A stretch of 64,000 bases of DNA. Origin: BQJD01 sp964350265 (lineage in GTDB: Bacteria > Pseudomonadota > Gammaproteobacteria > Arenicellales > CAJQKF01). The notes beneath the pieces are model-generated. The model worked only from the letters and a program-made list of their open reading frames with translations, made no database searches and was not told where the DNA came from. Where the stretch lies: NCBI GenBank assembly GCA_964350265.1, contig CAYGJZ010000002.1:1-64000 (forward strand), in the 5' to 3' direction. Of this stretch, positions 25,236 through 34,108 are shown one piece after another. Both the position numbers and the translations under genes were made by a program. Each line of letters starts with the position of its first letter. Positions within the stretch are counted from its first letter, which is position 1.

Positions 25236-27464
25236 CTAGAACTGCCCGCCGAGCAGGAAGTACAGGCTGCGGTTGGCGTTCTCGCCGATGCCGTAACCCA
25301 CGTACACGGGGCCGGCTGGACTGTCGAGTCCGAGCCATGCGCCGAGTCCCCAGCGGAGCCGGTCCACATCGAAGTCATCGGTGTCCGCGAACACGTTGCC
25401 GAGTTGCAGGTTGAGCCCGGCGAAGGTGGGCATGGAGGACACCCTGCCGAGTGCGTGCATGTAGCCGCCGTCCAGCAGCAGCAGGTTGTCGCCGACCAGT
25501 TGGCGGTTGGCCATGCCGGGAAGCCGAAACAGGCCGCCGAGGCGTCCCTGGTCGGGGAGCGGGGCGTCTCCGTCCCAGGTGGCGAGCAGGTCGAGCCCGG
25601 CGCGCAGGGTATGTGGTCCGAAGGAACGTGCCCCGGTGACCCGCGTGCCAAGTTGCTGGAAGGCCTGGTCGGCGCCGAGGTCCGGATGCGCGTAGCCGTA
25701 GCGCAACCCGGCGGCCAGGCCTGAGCGGGGAAAGCCGGCATCGTCGAGGGTGTCGGTGAGAAAACGGGCGAAGAGCTGGCCGCCGTCGAGATCGTCGTTT
25801 TCCCCGGTTGGCCCGCCGACGACCGTATCGACCTCGCCCGCGTAGCGCGCGTAGCCGAATCTCGTCTCTCCCCAGGCACCGAGTTCCCGGCCCAGGGCAA
25901 GGTTCAGGCCAACCCGTCGCACGCGGTTTTCCGCCACCTGCCTGTCGTCGTCTGTGACCGCGAAGAAGTCGTCGGCGTAGTAGAGCGAAGCGTAGCCGAA
26001 CAGCGGCGAGCCCTGGGCGAAGGGCCGGTACAACTCGGTGAGCACGCCCCGGGTCTCCCCGAGCAGCAGGGCCGTGCGCCACTCGCCGCCGCGCGTGCCC
26101 CAGGGCAGCCGAATATGGCTCAAGCCCAGGGTGGTGCCGCCATCCTTGCCGAAATCGGTTTCGAATCGCAGGCCGAACTGGAGGAAGTCCGGTCCCCAGG
26201 GCTTCTCCCGTGCCACCACCACCAGCCCCGTGTCCTGTGTCTCGTGCACGACGTGGTAGGTCACGCTGTCGAACATGCCCAGGGCATAGACATCGGCGAT
26301 GCCGGCTTCGAGACGCTCGAGGTCCAGAGGCGCACCGGTCTGGATGCCGAGCCTGGCGAGGATCACGTCGTCGTCCACCGCGGCATCGTTGTCGATGCGC
26401 ACGAAGGACAGGTTTGCCGGAGAAGCCGGTTCCACCCGGCGCATCGACTGCCGATGGGCGGCGTAGTCCCGTGGGCTCAGGGCGAGGCCCCGGAGCGCCG
26501 CGGCGGAACCGCGCGTGGCGATGGCGCCTGCCTCGATGACATCCATCGCGTTGCCGAAGTCGGCGGCGCTGAACCCGCCCAGGTCGGGGGTCAGCAGCAC
26601 GTCGCCCGGGCCGAGCGCGGCGATCTGCGTCTCGATGTTGCGGCGTGTCAGCAGCGCGGTGAGCTGGGAGGCGATGGAGACCACCGAGCCAAGTTCCGCG
26701 GCGGTGAGCAGCGGGGAGGAGATGTCCGAGGCGATGATGATGTCCGCGCCCATCCGCTGGGCGACGTCCACCGGCAGGTTGTCGCTGATGCCGCCGTCGA
26801 CCAGGATGATGCCGTTGCGTTCCACCGGCGAGAAGATGGCCGGTACCGCCATGCTCGCGCGGATCGCGGTGGCCAGGTCTCCCTCGCCGAGGACGACGGC
26901 TTCGCCGCTGGCGATGTCGGTGGCGACACAGCGGAACGGAATGGCGAGACGGTCGAAGTCGTCGACGCTGGAGACGTGCAGGGTCAGTCGCTTCAGTTCC
27001 AGGTAGAGTTTCTGCCCCTTGATGATGCCCGGGGTGATCGCGAGTTCGCCGTCGCGCAGGCCGGCCTCCTTGTCGAGAAGGAAGAGATCATCGTCGCGCT
27101 TGCGTCGAACGGAGAGTCGGCGCCGGTCGGTGTTGTCGTCGAAGATGTCGCTCCAGTCGATGGATCGAAGCGCGTCCTCGATCTCGTCCACCGCCAGGCC
27201 CGAGGCGTACAGCCCGCCGACGATGGCGCCCATGCTGGTGCCGGCAATCACGTCGACGGGGATTCGCTGTCGCTGCAGTTCCCGCAGCACGCCGATGTGG
27301 GCGGCACCACGGGCACCGCCGCCACTGAGTACCAGTCCGATGCGGGGCCGCTCGTCGTCGGCCGGGGCCTTGGGCGCGAAGCCGCACAGCAGCAGGACCA
27401 CGGCCAGCCAGGCAGCAGCCCCGGGTGATCGGGCACGGGACGGGCGAAGTTTGGAAGGAGTCAT
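25236..27464 (-). CDS. Patatin-like phospholipase with POTRA and outer-membrane barrel (type Vd autotransporter)
   Basis: A 742-residue protein. A signal peptide (LAVVLLLCGFAPKAPA) is followed by a patatin lipase domain: oxyanion motif SGGGARG at 47-53, nucleophile Ser in GTSMG at 75-79 and the catalytic-dyad Asp in DGG at 223-225. Next come a POTRA-like segment and, from about 430 on, an Omp85/BamA-type barrel (FLQFGLRFETDFGK, GYGIGENANRSLYFLLGGQF) ending in Phe. This is the PlpD architecture, which secretes its own lipase domain (phospholipase A). The start at 27464 is favoured by the GGAAGGAG upstream and the signal peptide; the frame extends to 27545. It is likely monocistronic. Confidence 0.9.
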   Translation of the reverse strand: MTPSKLRPSRARSPGAAAWLAVVLLLCGFAPKAPADDERPRIGLVLSGGGARGAAHIGVLRELQRQRIPVDVIAGTSMGAIVGGLYASGLAVDEIEDALRSIDWSDIFDDNTDRRRLSVRRKRDDDLFLLDKEAGLRDGELAITPGIIKGQKLYLELKRLTLHVSSVDDFDRLAIPFRCVATDIASGEAVVLGEGDLATAIRASMAVPAIFSPVERNGIILVDGGISDNLPVDVAQRMGADIIIASDISSPLLTAAELGSVVSIASQLTALLTRRNIETQIAALGPGDVLLTPDLGGFSAADFGNAMDVIEAGAIATRGSAAALRGLALSPRDYAAHRQSMRRVEPASPANLSFVRIDNDAAVDDDVILARLGIQTGAPLDLERLEAGIADVYALGMFDSVTYHVVHETQDTGLVVVAREKPWGPDFLQFGLRFETDFGKDGGTTLGLSHIRLPWGTRGGEWRTALLLGETRGVLTELYRPFAQGSPLFGYASLYYADDFFAVTDDDRQVAENRVRRVGLNLALGRELGAWGETRFGYARYAGEVDTVVGGPTGENDDLDGGQLFARFLTDTLDDAGFPRSGLAAGLRYGYAHPDLGADQAFQQLGTRVTGARSFGPHTLRAGLDLLATWDGDAPLPDQGRLGGLFRLPGMANRQLVGDNLLLLDGGYMHALGRVSSMPTFAGLNLQLGNVFADTDDFDVDRLRWGLGAWLGLDSPAGPVYVGYGIGENANRSLYFLLGGQF

Positions 27465-27688
27465 GGCGCCGGATGGTCGTCGGGCGTGAAGGCGGGCTGC
27501 GACGAGTTGCGGCAGCGCGGGAATGCATCGTCGCGGCTGCATCATATGCCGAAGCGGTTCAGGTCCTCAAGGCGTGTCGTCACGGTTGGGCGTGGTGCTT
27601 CGGCCTGGCGCGATGACGGGTTCGCCGGGTACGCCGTGGTCTGTTCCCGGCATGCGCACGGCGTGCGCGGCATGCCGCCGGGAGGCGC
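27465..27688. other. Intergenic region upstream of the patatin gene
   Basis: 224 bp without a credible gene, bearing the patatin promoter. No palindrome or promoter boxes could be assigned. Confidence 0.4.
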
Positions 27689-27901
27689 CTACGGCGTGCT
27701 TTCGTCGTGCGGGCGAACGATACCCGTCCAGGTCCAGTGGCTGCCCTTGATGCAGCAGAAGTGGGGATCGCCGGGACCGCCACGATCCACGGCAGCACCC
27801 TTGCCGGCCGCGCCGTAGGGATGGCAGCCCGCGCGGCGTCGTCTGGCCAGCCAGGCGGCGGGCAGGCGCGCCAGGCGACGCAGCATGTTCATCGGATCCA
27901 T
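27689..27901 (-). CDS. Small Cys/His-containing hypothetical protein
   Basis: A 70-residue open frame whose ATG at 27901 lies 2 bp beyond the aminotransferase stop, so it could be the last gene of that operon. It has a basic helical start (MLRRLARLPAAWLARRRRAG) and a CHPYG...DPHFCCIKGSHWTWTG region with three Cys and four His that could bind a metal. I recognise no family, and high GC makes chance open frames likely. Translational coupling by position is the best argument for it. An alternative start is the inner ATG at 27889. Confidence 0.4.
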   Translation of the reverse strand: MDPMNMLRRLARLPAAWLARRRRAGCHPYGAAGKGAAVDRGGPGDPHFCCIKGSHWTWTGIVRPHDESTP

Positions 27902-27903
27902 CC

Positions 27904-29310
27904 TCAGGTCGGAGCAGGCATCGTAGCACGCCGTGCCGGGTCCGTTGCCGCGACCTCGTCGATGCAGGCGCGCAGGATGTCGACCAGTTCATCGACCTCG
28001 TCGCGGGTGATCACCAGCGGCGGCGAGAACACCAGGCAGTCGCGCACCGCGCGGGTCACCAGGCCGGCGCGGAAGCACAGGTTGCGCACCGGGGTGGCCA
28101 GGGCGCCCACCGGGGAGACCGCGGCGCGGCCGGTCTTGTCGCGGGTCAGTTCCACCGCGGCGACCAGGCCGATACCGCGGACTTCGCCGACCAGGGGGTG
28201 GTCGAGCAGGCTGGCCAGCCGGGCCTGGAAGTAGGGGCCGATGTCGTCGCCGACACGCTCGACGATGCGTTCACGCTGCATCACGGCGATGGTCTCCCGC
28301 GCCACCGCCGCGGCAGCCGGGTGACCGGAGTAGGTGTAGCCGTGGGGGAAGCGTGCCCCGTCCTCGAGGATGACGCTGGCCAGCCGGTCGCCGATCAGGC
28401 TGGCGGAGATCGGCAGGTAGCCGGAAGACAGTCCCTTGGCGATGGTGACGATGTCCGGCGCGATGTCGTAGGTCTCGCTGCCGAACCAGTGGCCGGTTCG
28501 CCCGAAGCCGCAGATCACCTCGTCGGCGATGAGCAGGATGTCGTGCTCGCGGCAGATGCGCTGAACCTCCGCCCAGTAGCCGGGAGGGGGCACGATGACG
28601 CCGCCGGCGCCCTGGACCGGCTCGCCGATGAAGGCGGCGATGTTCTCCGCGCCCAGTCGCTCGATCATCTGTTCGAGTCCGCGCGCCGCGGCAAGGCCGT
28701 GCTCGCGCGGCGTGCTGTCACCGCCTTCCGCCCACCAGAACGGCGCCGGGGCGTGGTGGACGTCGGGGATGGGAATGCCCTCGATGTCGTGCATGGAGGC
28801 AAGCCCGGTCAGGCTGGCGGCGGCAATGGTGGAGCCGTGGTAGGCGTATTGACGGCTGATGATGGCGCGACGGGACGGTTGTCCGAGGCGTTGCCAGTAG
28901 GTGCGCGCCAGCCGGATGTTGGTGTCGTTGGCCTCCGAGCCGGAGTTGGCGAAGAAGGCACGGTCGAGTCCCGCCGGGGCGATGCCCGCGAGGTCGGCGG
29001 CCAGTTCGGCGATCACCGGCGTGGTGGTCTTGAAGAAGGTGTTGTAGTAGGGCAGTTCGCGCATCTGCCGCGACGCCGCCTCGACCAGTTCGTCGCGGCC
29101 GTAGCCGAGGTTCATGCACCACAGCCCGGCCATGCCGTCGATGTAGCGCTTGCCGTCGCTGTCCCACAGCGTCGAGCCCCGGGCCCGCGTGATGACCAGC
29201 GGCCCGCCTTCATCGGTCATCTCGCGATGACTGGTGAACGGGTGTACGTGGTGGCGCAGGTCGCGGGCGCGTACGTCGGCGGTCAGCGAACGGAATTCAT
29301 CGGCGGTCAT
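27904..29310 (-). CDS. Class III aminotransferase (PLP-dependent)
   Basis: A 468-residue fold-type I aminotransferase of the omega-amino acid:pyruvate/acetylornithine class. The PLP Lys is K292 in TIAKGLSSGYLP, with IADEVICGFGRTG (the PLP ring Asp) and FFANSGSEANDTNIRLAR present. Such enzymes move an amino group from an omega- or beta-amino acid or diamine to pyruvate or 2-oxoglutarate. The gene overlaps the preceding M81 peptidase stop by 14 bp, so the two are co-translated and probably act on the same imported compound. Substrate is unknown. Confidence 0.9.
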   Translation of the reverse strand: MTADEFRSLTADVRARDLRHHVHPFTSHREMTDEGGPLVITRARGSTLWDSDGKRYIDGMAGLWCMNLGYGRDELVEAASRQMRELPYYNTFFKTTTPVIAELAADLAGIAPAGLDRAFFANSGSEANDTNIRLARTYWQRLGQPSRRAIISRQYAYHGSTIAAASLTGLASMHDIEGIPIPDVHHAPAPFWWAEGGDSTPREHGLAAARGLEQMIERLGAENIAAFIGEPVQGAGGVIVPPPGYWAEVQRICREHDILLIADEVICGFGRTGHWFGSETYDIAPDIVTIAKGLSSGYLPISASLIGDRLASVILEDGARFPHGYTYSGHPAAAAVARETIAVMQRERIVERVGDDIGPYFQARLASLLDHPLVGEVRGIGLVAAVELTRDKTGRAAVSPVGALATPVRNLCFRAGLVTRAVRDCLVFSPPLVITRDEVDELVDILRACIDEVAATDPARRATMPAPT

Positions 29311-30883
29311 CGGCAGGGGGCTCGGTGGAGTGAACAGGGTGCAGGCGAATCAAGGCGTGGTCGGGCATCGGGTCCAGTGGCCACAGCGGTCGTCGCACGT
29401 GGCGGTAGCCAATGCTGTGCAACTGCATGCTGGCAATGCCCCCGGCATCCACCAGCATCACCGCGCGCGCCATCGGCTCGAAGGCGGCGCGGTGGTGATT
29501 GCGGCTTTTCAGCGCAATGGTGTGCATGCCCGCCGGGTCGATGCCGAAGACGCGGAACAGCGCCGGGTCGGTCACCGCCAGCGCGCGACTGGCCACGATG
29601 ACCTGCACGCCATTGATACGCAGCAGGGCCATGGCGCCCATGTCGCAGGTCGTGCCGCGAAGCATCGGACCATCGAGTTGGAAGCGGCCATCGTGCAGCG
29701 CCTCCACCCGGGCCTGGACCCGCAGCGGCGGTGTGCGGCCGGGATCGTGGTGGCCACCGAGCGCCAGCGACAGCCGGGCGCCGGGGCCGGCGCGACGCGC
29801 GGCGTCCACCGCCGCCGGGTCGGCCAGGCTGGCGAACACCGCCTGCTCGAGGCCGGCGTCCAGCATGGCGCGCAGCAGGTTGGGCGAATCGCCGTAGGCG
29901 CCGCCGGCGGGGTTGTCGGCGAAGTCGGCGAGCACCAGTGGCTTGCCGTGCACGCCATCCACCGGACCTTTGCGTGCCGCGGCCATGGCCTCGTCGACAC
30001 CGGGAAAGCGGGTCTGCGTCTGCGCGCGGCTGCGCCACAGGCGGGTTGCCAGGTCGCGCGCCAGCGAACCGGTGTCGATGTCGCTGTCGCGGACCACGGT
30101 GACCAGGGCGGCAGGACCCGCATCGGCGATGTCCGCCCAGGGAAAGCCCACCGTGAGCGAGGCGTTGACCACCCCGGGCCGGGCGCGCAGCGTGCGCACG
30201 ACGTCGAGCAGGTGACTCATCGGCGTGCCCGGCGCGGTGCGGCCGTGATCGGCGGCATCGAGCATCGGCGGGCGCGCCAGCGCGCCACGGGTCAGCCGCC
30301 CGGTGCCGGCCGGCAGGCCGAGCAGGTGGTCGAGGGCCGCCGCTGCCCGTTCGGCGCACTCGGCATGGTCGACGTGGGGGTAGGTCTCGTAGGGAAACAC
30401 CGCGTCCGCCGCCTCCACCATGCGCAGGCCGAGGTTGGCGTGCATGTCCACGGTGACCACGATGGGCACCGCCGGGCCGAGGCGTTGGCGCAGCGCCGCC
30501 ACCAGTTCGCCCTCGGGGTCGGCACTGTCCTCGGTGACCATGGCGCCGTGCAGGGCGAGGAGCACGCCGTCGCAGGGCGCAGGATCGTCCAGCATCCGTC
30601 GTCGCAGCCGTGCCCAGTCCTCCGCGCGCAGTGGGCCGGAGGGGCCGCAGGCGGCGGCCACCCGTGGCAGCAGGGTCCAGCGCCGGCGCTTCGCGGCATC
30701 GATGAAGCCACCCATCTCCGTGGCCGTGCCGGACAGCCGCGCAACGATGTCGTCGGCGTCCAGGCACAGGTAGCGGCCGGCGAAGGCGGACAGGCGGGTG
30801 GCGACCCGGTTGAAGGTGTTGGTCTCGTGCAGGATGGCGCCGGCGAGGATGCGCGGGGCGGGTCGGGCAGGGGCCGGGCTCAT
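29297..30883 (-). CDS. M81 family metallopeptidase (MlrC-like), copy 1
   Basis: A 528-residue protein of the MlrC family, named for the enzyme that cleaves linearised microcystin. The N-terminal metal-site segment LHETNTFN is intact, as are VTVDMHANLG and YETYPHVDHAE in the middle and KSRNHHRAAF near the C-terminus; these hold the family's Zn ligands. No signal peptide, so cytosolic. It overlaps the permease upstream by 4 bp (ATGA) and the aminotransferase downstream by 14 bp. A second copy lies at 36561. Together they suggest hydrolysis of an amide or peptide-like compound brought in by the ABC system. Confidence 0.88.
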   Translation of the reverse strand: MSPAPARPAPRILAGAILHETNTFNRVATRLSAFAGRYLCLDADDIVARLSGTATEMGGFIDAAKRRRWTLLPRVAAACGPSGPLRAEDWARLRRRMLDDPAPCDGVLLALHGAMVTEDSADPEGELVAALRQRLGPAVPIVVTVDMHANLGLRMVEAADAVFPYETYPHVDHAECAERAAAALDHLLGLPAGTGRLTRGALARPPMLDAADHGRTAPGTPMSHLLDVVRTLRARPGVVNASLTVGFPWADIADAGPAALVTVVRDSDIDTGSLARDLATRLWRSRAQTQTRFPGVDEAMAAARKGPVDGVHGKPLVLADFADNPAGGAYGDSPNLLRAMLDAGLEQAVFASLADPAAVDAARRAGPGARLSLALGGHHDPGRTPPLRVQARVEALHDGRFQLDGPMLRGTTCDMGAMALLRINGVQVIVASRALAVTDPALFRVFGIDPAGMHTIALKSRNHHRAAFEPMARAVMLVDAGGIASMQLHSIGYRHVRRPLWPLDPMPDHALIRLHPVHSTEPPADDRR

Positions 30884-31632
30884 CGGCTTTCGGTCTTGCC
30901 GAGTTTTTCCGGGTCGTTCAGCCCTGCCGCCATCAGCGGGTCGTTGGCCGCGGCGCGTCGTTCCCCGGACAGCAGGAACTCGACCAGGCGGAAGCTGCGC
31001 GCGATGAGGAAGTTGATCACCAGGTAGACGAGCGCGGCGGTGGTGAGCAGTTCCACCGGCAGGTAGTTGGCCGAGGAGATGGTACGCGCGACCCCGGTCA
31101 GGTCCATCAGCGTCACCGTGCTGGCCAGGGAACTGGCCTTGACCAGCAGGATGATCTCGTTGGAGTAGGCGGGCAGGCCGATGCGCACGGCCTGGGGCAG
31201 GATCACCCGCTGAAGCCGGGTCAGGCGGGACATGCCGGTGGCCATGGCCGCCTCCACCTGTCCACGTGGCACCGCGCCGATGGCGCCGCGCATGATCTCC
31301 GCGGTATAGGCCGAGGTGTTCAGGGTGAAGGCGATCAGCGCGCACCAGTACGGTTCGCGCAGGATCGGCCACAGCGAGGAGGCGCGCACCTCGGGGAACT
31401 GCGACAGGCCGTAGTAGATGAGGAAGATCTGCACCAGCAGCGGCGTGCCGCGGAAGAAGAACACGAAGGCATAGGCCGGCATCCACGCCAGCGGGTTGCG
31501 GGCGAGACGTGCCAGGGCCACCGGCAGGGCCACCAGGAAGCCGGCCAGGGCGGCCAGCGCCACCAGCTCCAGGGTGAGCAGGGCGCCACCGGCCAGGGCC
31601 GGCAGGCTTTCGAGCATGACGGCCCAGTTCAC
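30880..31632 (-). CDS. Amino-acid ABC transporter permease (HisM/ArtM-type)
   Basis: A 250-residue inner-membrane permease of the polar amino acid type with about five helices. The EAA loop reads VEAAMATGMSRLTRLQRVILPQA. It overlaps the preceding permease by 4 bp and the M81 start by 4 bp, showing tight coupling. With the other permease it forms the heterodimeric channel for the ATPase at 33205. The substrate is probably an amino acid, opine-like or other zwitterion. Confidence 0.9.
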   Translation of the reverse strand: MNWAVMLESLPALAGGALLTLELVALAALAGFLVALPVALARLARNPLAWMPAYAFVFFFRGTPLLVQIFLIYYGLSQFPEVRASSLWPILREPYWCALIAFTLNTSAYTAEIMRGAIGAVPRGQVEAAMATGMSRLTRLQRVILPQAVRIGLPAYSNEIILLVKASSLASTVTLMDLTGVARTISSANYLPVELLTTAALVYLVINFLIARSFRLVEFLLSGERRAAANDPLMAAGLNDPEKLGKTESR

Positions 31633-32327
31633 GGGTTGGTGGCCGCGCGGAACCCGCGGTTGGCGCGCTTTTCGAGCCGGGCGACGACGACCATGGTGAC
31701 GATGGTCATGGCCAGGTAGAGGAAGGCGGCGAACAGGAAGAAGGTGAACGGCTTCTTGGTGAAGCCGACCGCGAACTCGGTCTTGCGCATGAGCTCTTCC
31801 AGGCCGATCACCGACACCAGCGCGGTTTCCTTGAGGATGACCAGGAAGATGTTGCCGAGCCCGGGCAGCGCCAGGCGCCAGACCTGGGGCAGGGAAACCC
31901 GGCGGAAGGTGGTGAAGCGGCTCATGCCCAGCGCGCGGGCGGCCTCGATCTCGCCGCGCGGAATGGCCTGGAAGGCGCCGCGGAAGACCTCGGTGGCATA
32001 GGCGCCGAAGGCCAGCGACAGCGCCGCGGTGCCGGCGACGAAGGCCGACAGGTCGATGAAGGTGGTGTGACCCAGTGCCCGGGCCACCGCGTTCACCCCG
32101 GAGATGGCGCCGAAGTAGAACAGCAGGATGAGCACGAGGATCGGTACCCCGCGCACGATGGTGGTGTAGATCTCGCCGAGCAGCCGCGCGACGCGGCTGG
32201 TGGAGAGTTTCATCAGCGCCACCGAGATGCCGATCAGCACGCCGAACAGCGCCGACACCAGGGCGACCTGCACGGTCATCCAGGCGCCGGTGAGCAGCAT
32301 CGGGCCGAAGCCTTGCAGGTCGAGCAT
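31629..32327 (-). CDS. Amino-acid ABC transporter permease (HisQ/ArtQ-type)
   Basis: A 232-residue permease, partner of the following gene, with the EAA motif IEAARALGMSRFTTFRRVSLPQVWR. The start at 32327 (MLDLQGFGPMLLTG) is preferred because family members begin near the first helix; an in-frame ATG at 32366 adds 13 residues. It lies about 60 bp after the binding-protein gene. Confidence 0.9.
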   Translation of the reverse strand: MLDLQGFGPMLLTGAWMTVQVALVSALFGVLIGISVALMKLSTSRVARLLGEIYTTIVRGVPILVLILLFYFGAISGVNAVARALGHTTFIDLSAFVAGTAALSLAFGAYATEVFRGAFQAIPRGEIEAARALGMSRFTTFRRVSLPQVWRLALPGLGNIFLVILKETALVSVIGLEELMRKTEFAVGFTKKPFTFFLFAAFLYLAMTIVTMVVVARLEKRANRGFRAATNP

Positions 32328-32388
32328 GTCGATGGAATGCGGGGAGGGGTGAAACGGCCCCGGCAACGGCTGCCGGGGCCGCCGTGGA

Positions 32389-33162
32389 TCAGCGTGCCGG
32401 CTTCAGGTTGACCTTGAAGTAGCGGTCGTTGATCTCGTCGTAGGTGCCGTTGTCCATGATCGTGGTCAGCGCGGCGTCGAGTTTCCCGAGCAGCTCGGTG
32501 TCGGCCTTGCGCACCGCGATGCCGGCGCCCTTGCCGAGGATCTCCGGGTCGAGCATGGCATCGCCCTTGATGGCATAGCCGGCGCCTTCGTCGGTGTCGA
32601 GCCAGTTGGACATGAAGATGCGCTGGGCGATGACGCCGTCGATGCGCCCGGCGGTGAGATCCAGGTTGTGGTTCTCCACCGTGTCGTAGAGACGGGTGTC
32701 GGCCCCGGGGAACTTCTGCTCGATCAGGCTGGCATAGGTCGAGGCGCGCTGGGTGCCGATGGTGCGGCCCTGCAACGACTCCGCGGTGGGCATCAGGTCG
32801 CTGTCGGCCGGCGCCACCAGCACCGCGCCGGCCTGGTAGTAGGGCTGGGTGAAGTTCACCGCCTCCATGCGCTTCGGCGTGATCGACATCGAGGCGACGA
32901 TGGCGTCGTAGCGGCCGGCATTGAGACCGGGGATGATGCCGTCCCAGGCCTGCGCGGTGATCTCGCACTCGGTCTTCATCTCTTCGCACAGCGCCTTGGC
33001 GATGTCGACGTCGAAGCCCTGCAGTTCGCCGCTGGCGTCGACGAAGTTGAAGGGCGGGTAGGCGCCCTCGGTGGCGATGCGCAGCGCCTCGGCGCTGGCC
33101 GTGGCCGAGAAGCCGATGGCCGCGGCAACGAGGGTGGTGGTCAGGAACTTGTTCTTGGTCAT
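32389..33162 (-). CDS. Periplasmic amino-acid-binding protein of ABC transporter
   Basis: A 257-residue SBP family 3 protein with a secretion signal (MTKNKFLTTTLVAAAIGFSATASA). The ligand-binding segments IATEGAYPPFNFVDASGELQ, GFDVDIAKALCEEM and ASMSITPKRMEAVNFTQPYY (cut here) match polar amino acid/opine-type receptors. A typical Arg for ligand carboxylate appears in PKRM and GTQRAST. It lies 42 bp after the ATPase gene. Confidence 0.93.
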   Translation of the reverse strand: MTKNKFLTTTLVAAAIGFSATASAEALRIATEGAYPPFNFVDASGELQGFDVDIAKALCEEMKTECEITAQAWDGIIPGLNAGRYDAIVASMSITPKRMEAVNFTQPYYQAGAVLVAPADSDLMPTAESLQGRTIGTQRASTYASLIEQKFPGADTRLYDTVENHNLDLTAGRIDGVIAQRIFMSNWLDTDEGAGYAIKGDAMLDPEILGKGAGIAVRKADTELLGKLDAALTTIMDNGTYDEINDRYFKVNLKPAR

Positions 33163-33204
33163 GGTCTCACTCCGGGATGATGGGTTTGAGGAGAGATCGT
33201 GGGG

Positions 33205-33978
33205 TCATCCGTCGAACGCCTGGCGGACGAACTGTCGGCAGCGATCCGAAACCGGGTCGCCGAATACCTGGCCGGGCGGGCCTTCCTCTTCGACCCGTCC
33301 CTGGTGGAAGTACATGGCCCGGGTCGACACCTCGCGGGCAAAGCGCATCTCGTGGGTGACGATGATCATGGTGCGCTCCTCCTCCGCCAGGGTGCGCATC
33401 ACGCGCAGCACCTCGCCGACCAGTTCCGGGTCCAGCGCGCTGGTCGGCTCGTCGAACAGCAGTACGTCCGGTTCCATGGCCAGTGCGCGGGCGATGGCGG
33501 CACGCTGCTGCTGGCCACCGGACAGGTGGCTCGGGTACTGGTTGCGCTTGTCGTAGATGCCGACCTTGTCCAGCAGCGCCCCGGCACGCTCCTCGGCTTC
33601 TCGGCGCGGCAGGCCGAGGACGTGGATGGGGGCCTCGGTGAGGTTCTGCACGATGGTGCGGTGCGACCACAGGTTGAAGTTCTGGAAGACCATGCCGACG
33701 CGGGTGCGAACCCGGTCTGCCTGGCGCTGGTTGATGCGTCCCCTGGGGCTGACCTCGAGGCGTTCGCCGAAGATGCGGATCTCGCCCTGCTCGTAGGTCT
33801 CGAGCAGGTTGATGCAACGCAGGAAGGTGCTCTTGCCGGAGCCGCTGGCGCCGATGATGGACACCACGTCGCCTTTCTCCGCGGTCATGGAAATGCCCTT
33901 GAGCACGGCGAGCTGGCCGAACCGCTTGTGCAGGTCCTGGATCGCGATGGGTGTCGATGGGTGCATGTCGGTGGTCAT
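33205..33978 (-). CDS. Amino-acid ABC transporter ATP-binding protein
   Basis: A 257-residue ATPase of the HisP/GlnQ type. Walker A is GASGSGKST, the signature LSGGQQQRAAIARALA, Walker B VLLFDEPTSALD, and the switch His is in TMIIVTHEM. It is the first gene of the importer operon. The region upstream (33979-34060) contains a palindromic candidate operator. An internal ATG at 33966 (MHPSTP) is an alternative start. Confidence 0.93.
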   Translation of the reverse strand: MTTDMHPSTPIAIQDLHKRFGQLAVLKGISMTAEKGDVVSIIGASGSGKSTFLRCINLLETYEQGEIRIFGERLEVSPRGRINQRQADRVRTRVGMVFQNFNLWSHRTIVQNLTEAPIHVLGLPRREAEERAGALLDKVGIYDKRNQYPSHLSGGQQQRAAIARALAMEPDVLLFDEPTSALDPELVGEVLRVMRTLAEEERTMIIVTHEMRFAREVSTRAMYFHQGRVEEEGPPGQVFGDPVSDRCRQFVRQAFDG

Positions 33979-34010
33979 CGGTCCCGCAATATGTTCGCTA
34001 GCCGGTCATT

Positions 34011-34027
34011 CGTTCGTATAGTGTACA
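34011..34027. promoter_or_regulatory. Candidate operator/promoter site of the amino-acid importer operon
   Basis: CGTTCGTATAGTGTACA lies about 35 bp before the first gene of the importer, in an AT-richer patch between that gene and the IclR gene on the same strand. The CGTTCGTATA part resembles half of an IclR-type operator. The palindrome is imperfect, so confidence is low. Confidence 0.35.
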
Positions 34028-34108
34028 CAGCCTAGCAAAGGCCTTTTCCCGTGGTCAAGGCGCGGTGCCCGGGACGCGGGCGCCCGGCCACCGTGCGAGC
34101 CGCGTCGG

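Noticed and set aside
34064..34092. GC-rich imperfect hairpin 3' of the second IclR gene as terminator
   Set aside because: One mismatch, long loop and no U-tract; GC-rich inverted repeats of this quality are expected by chance here.
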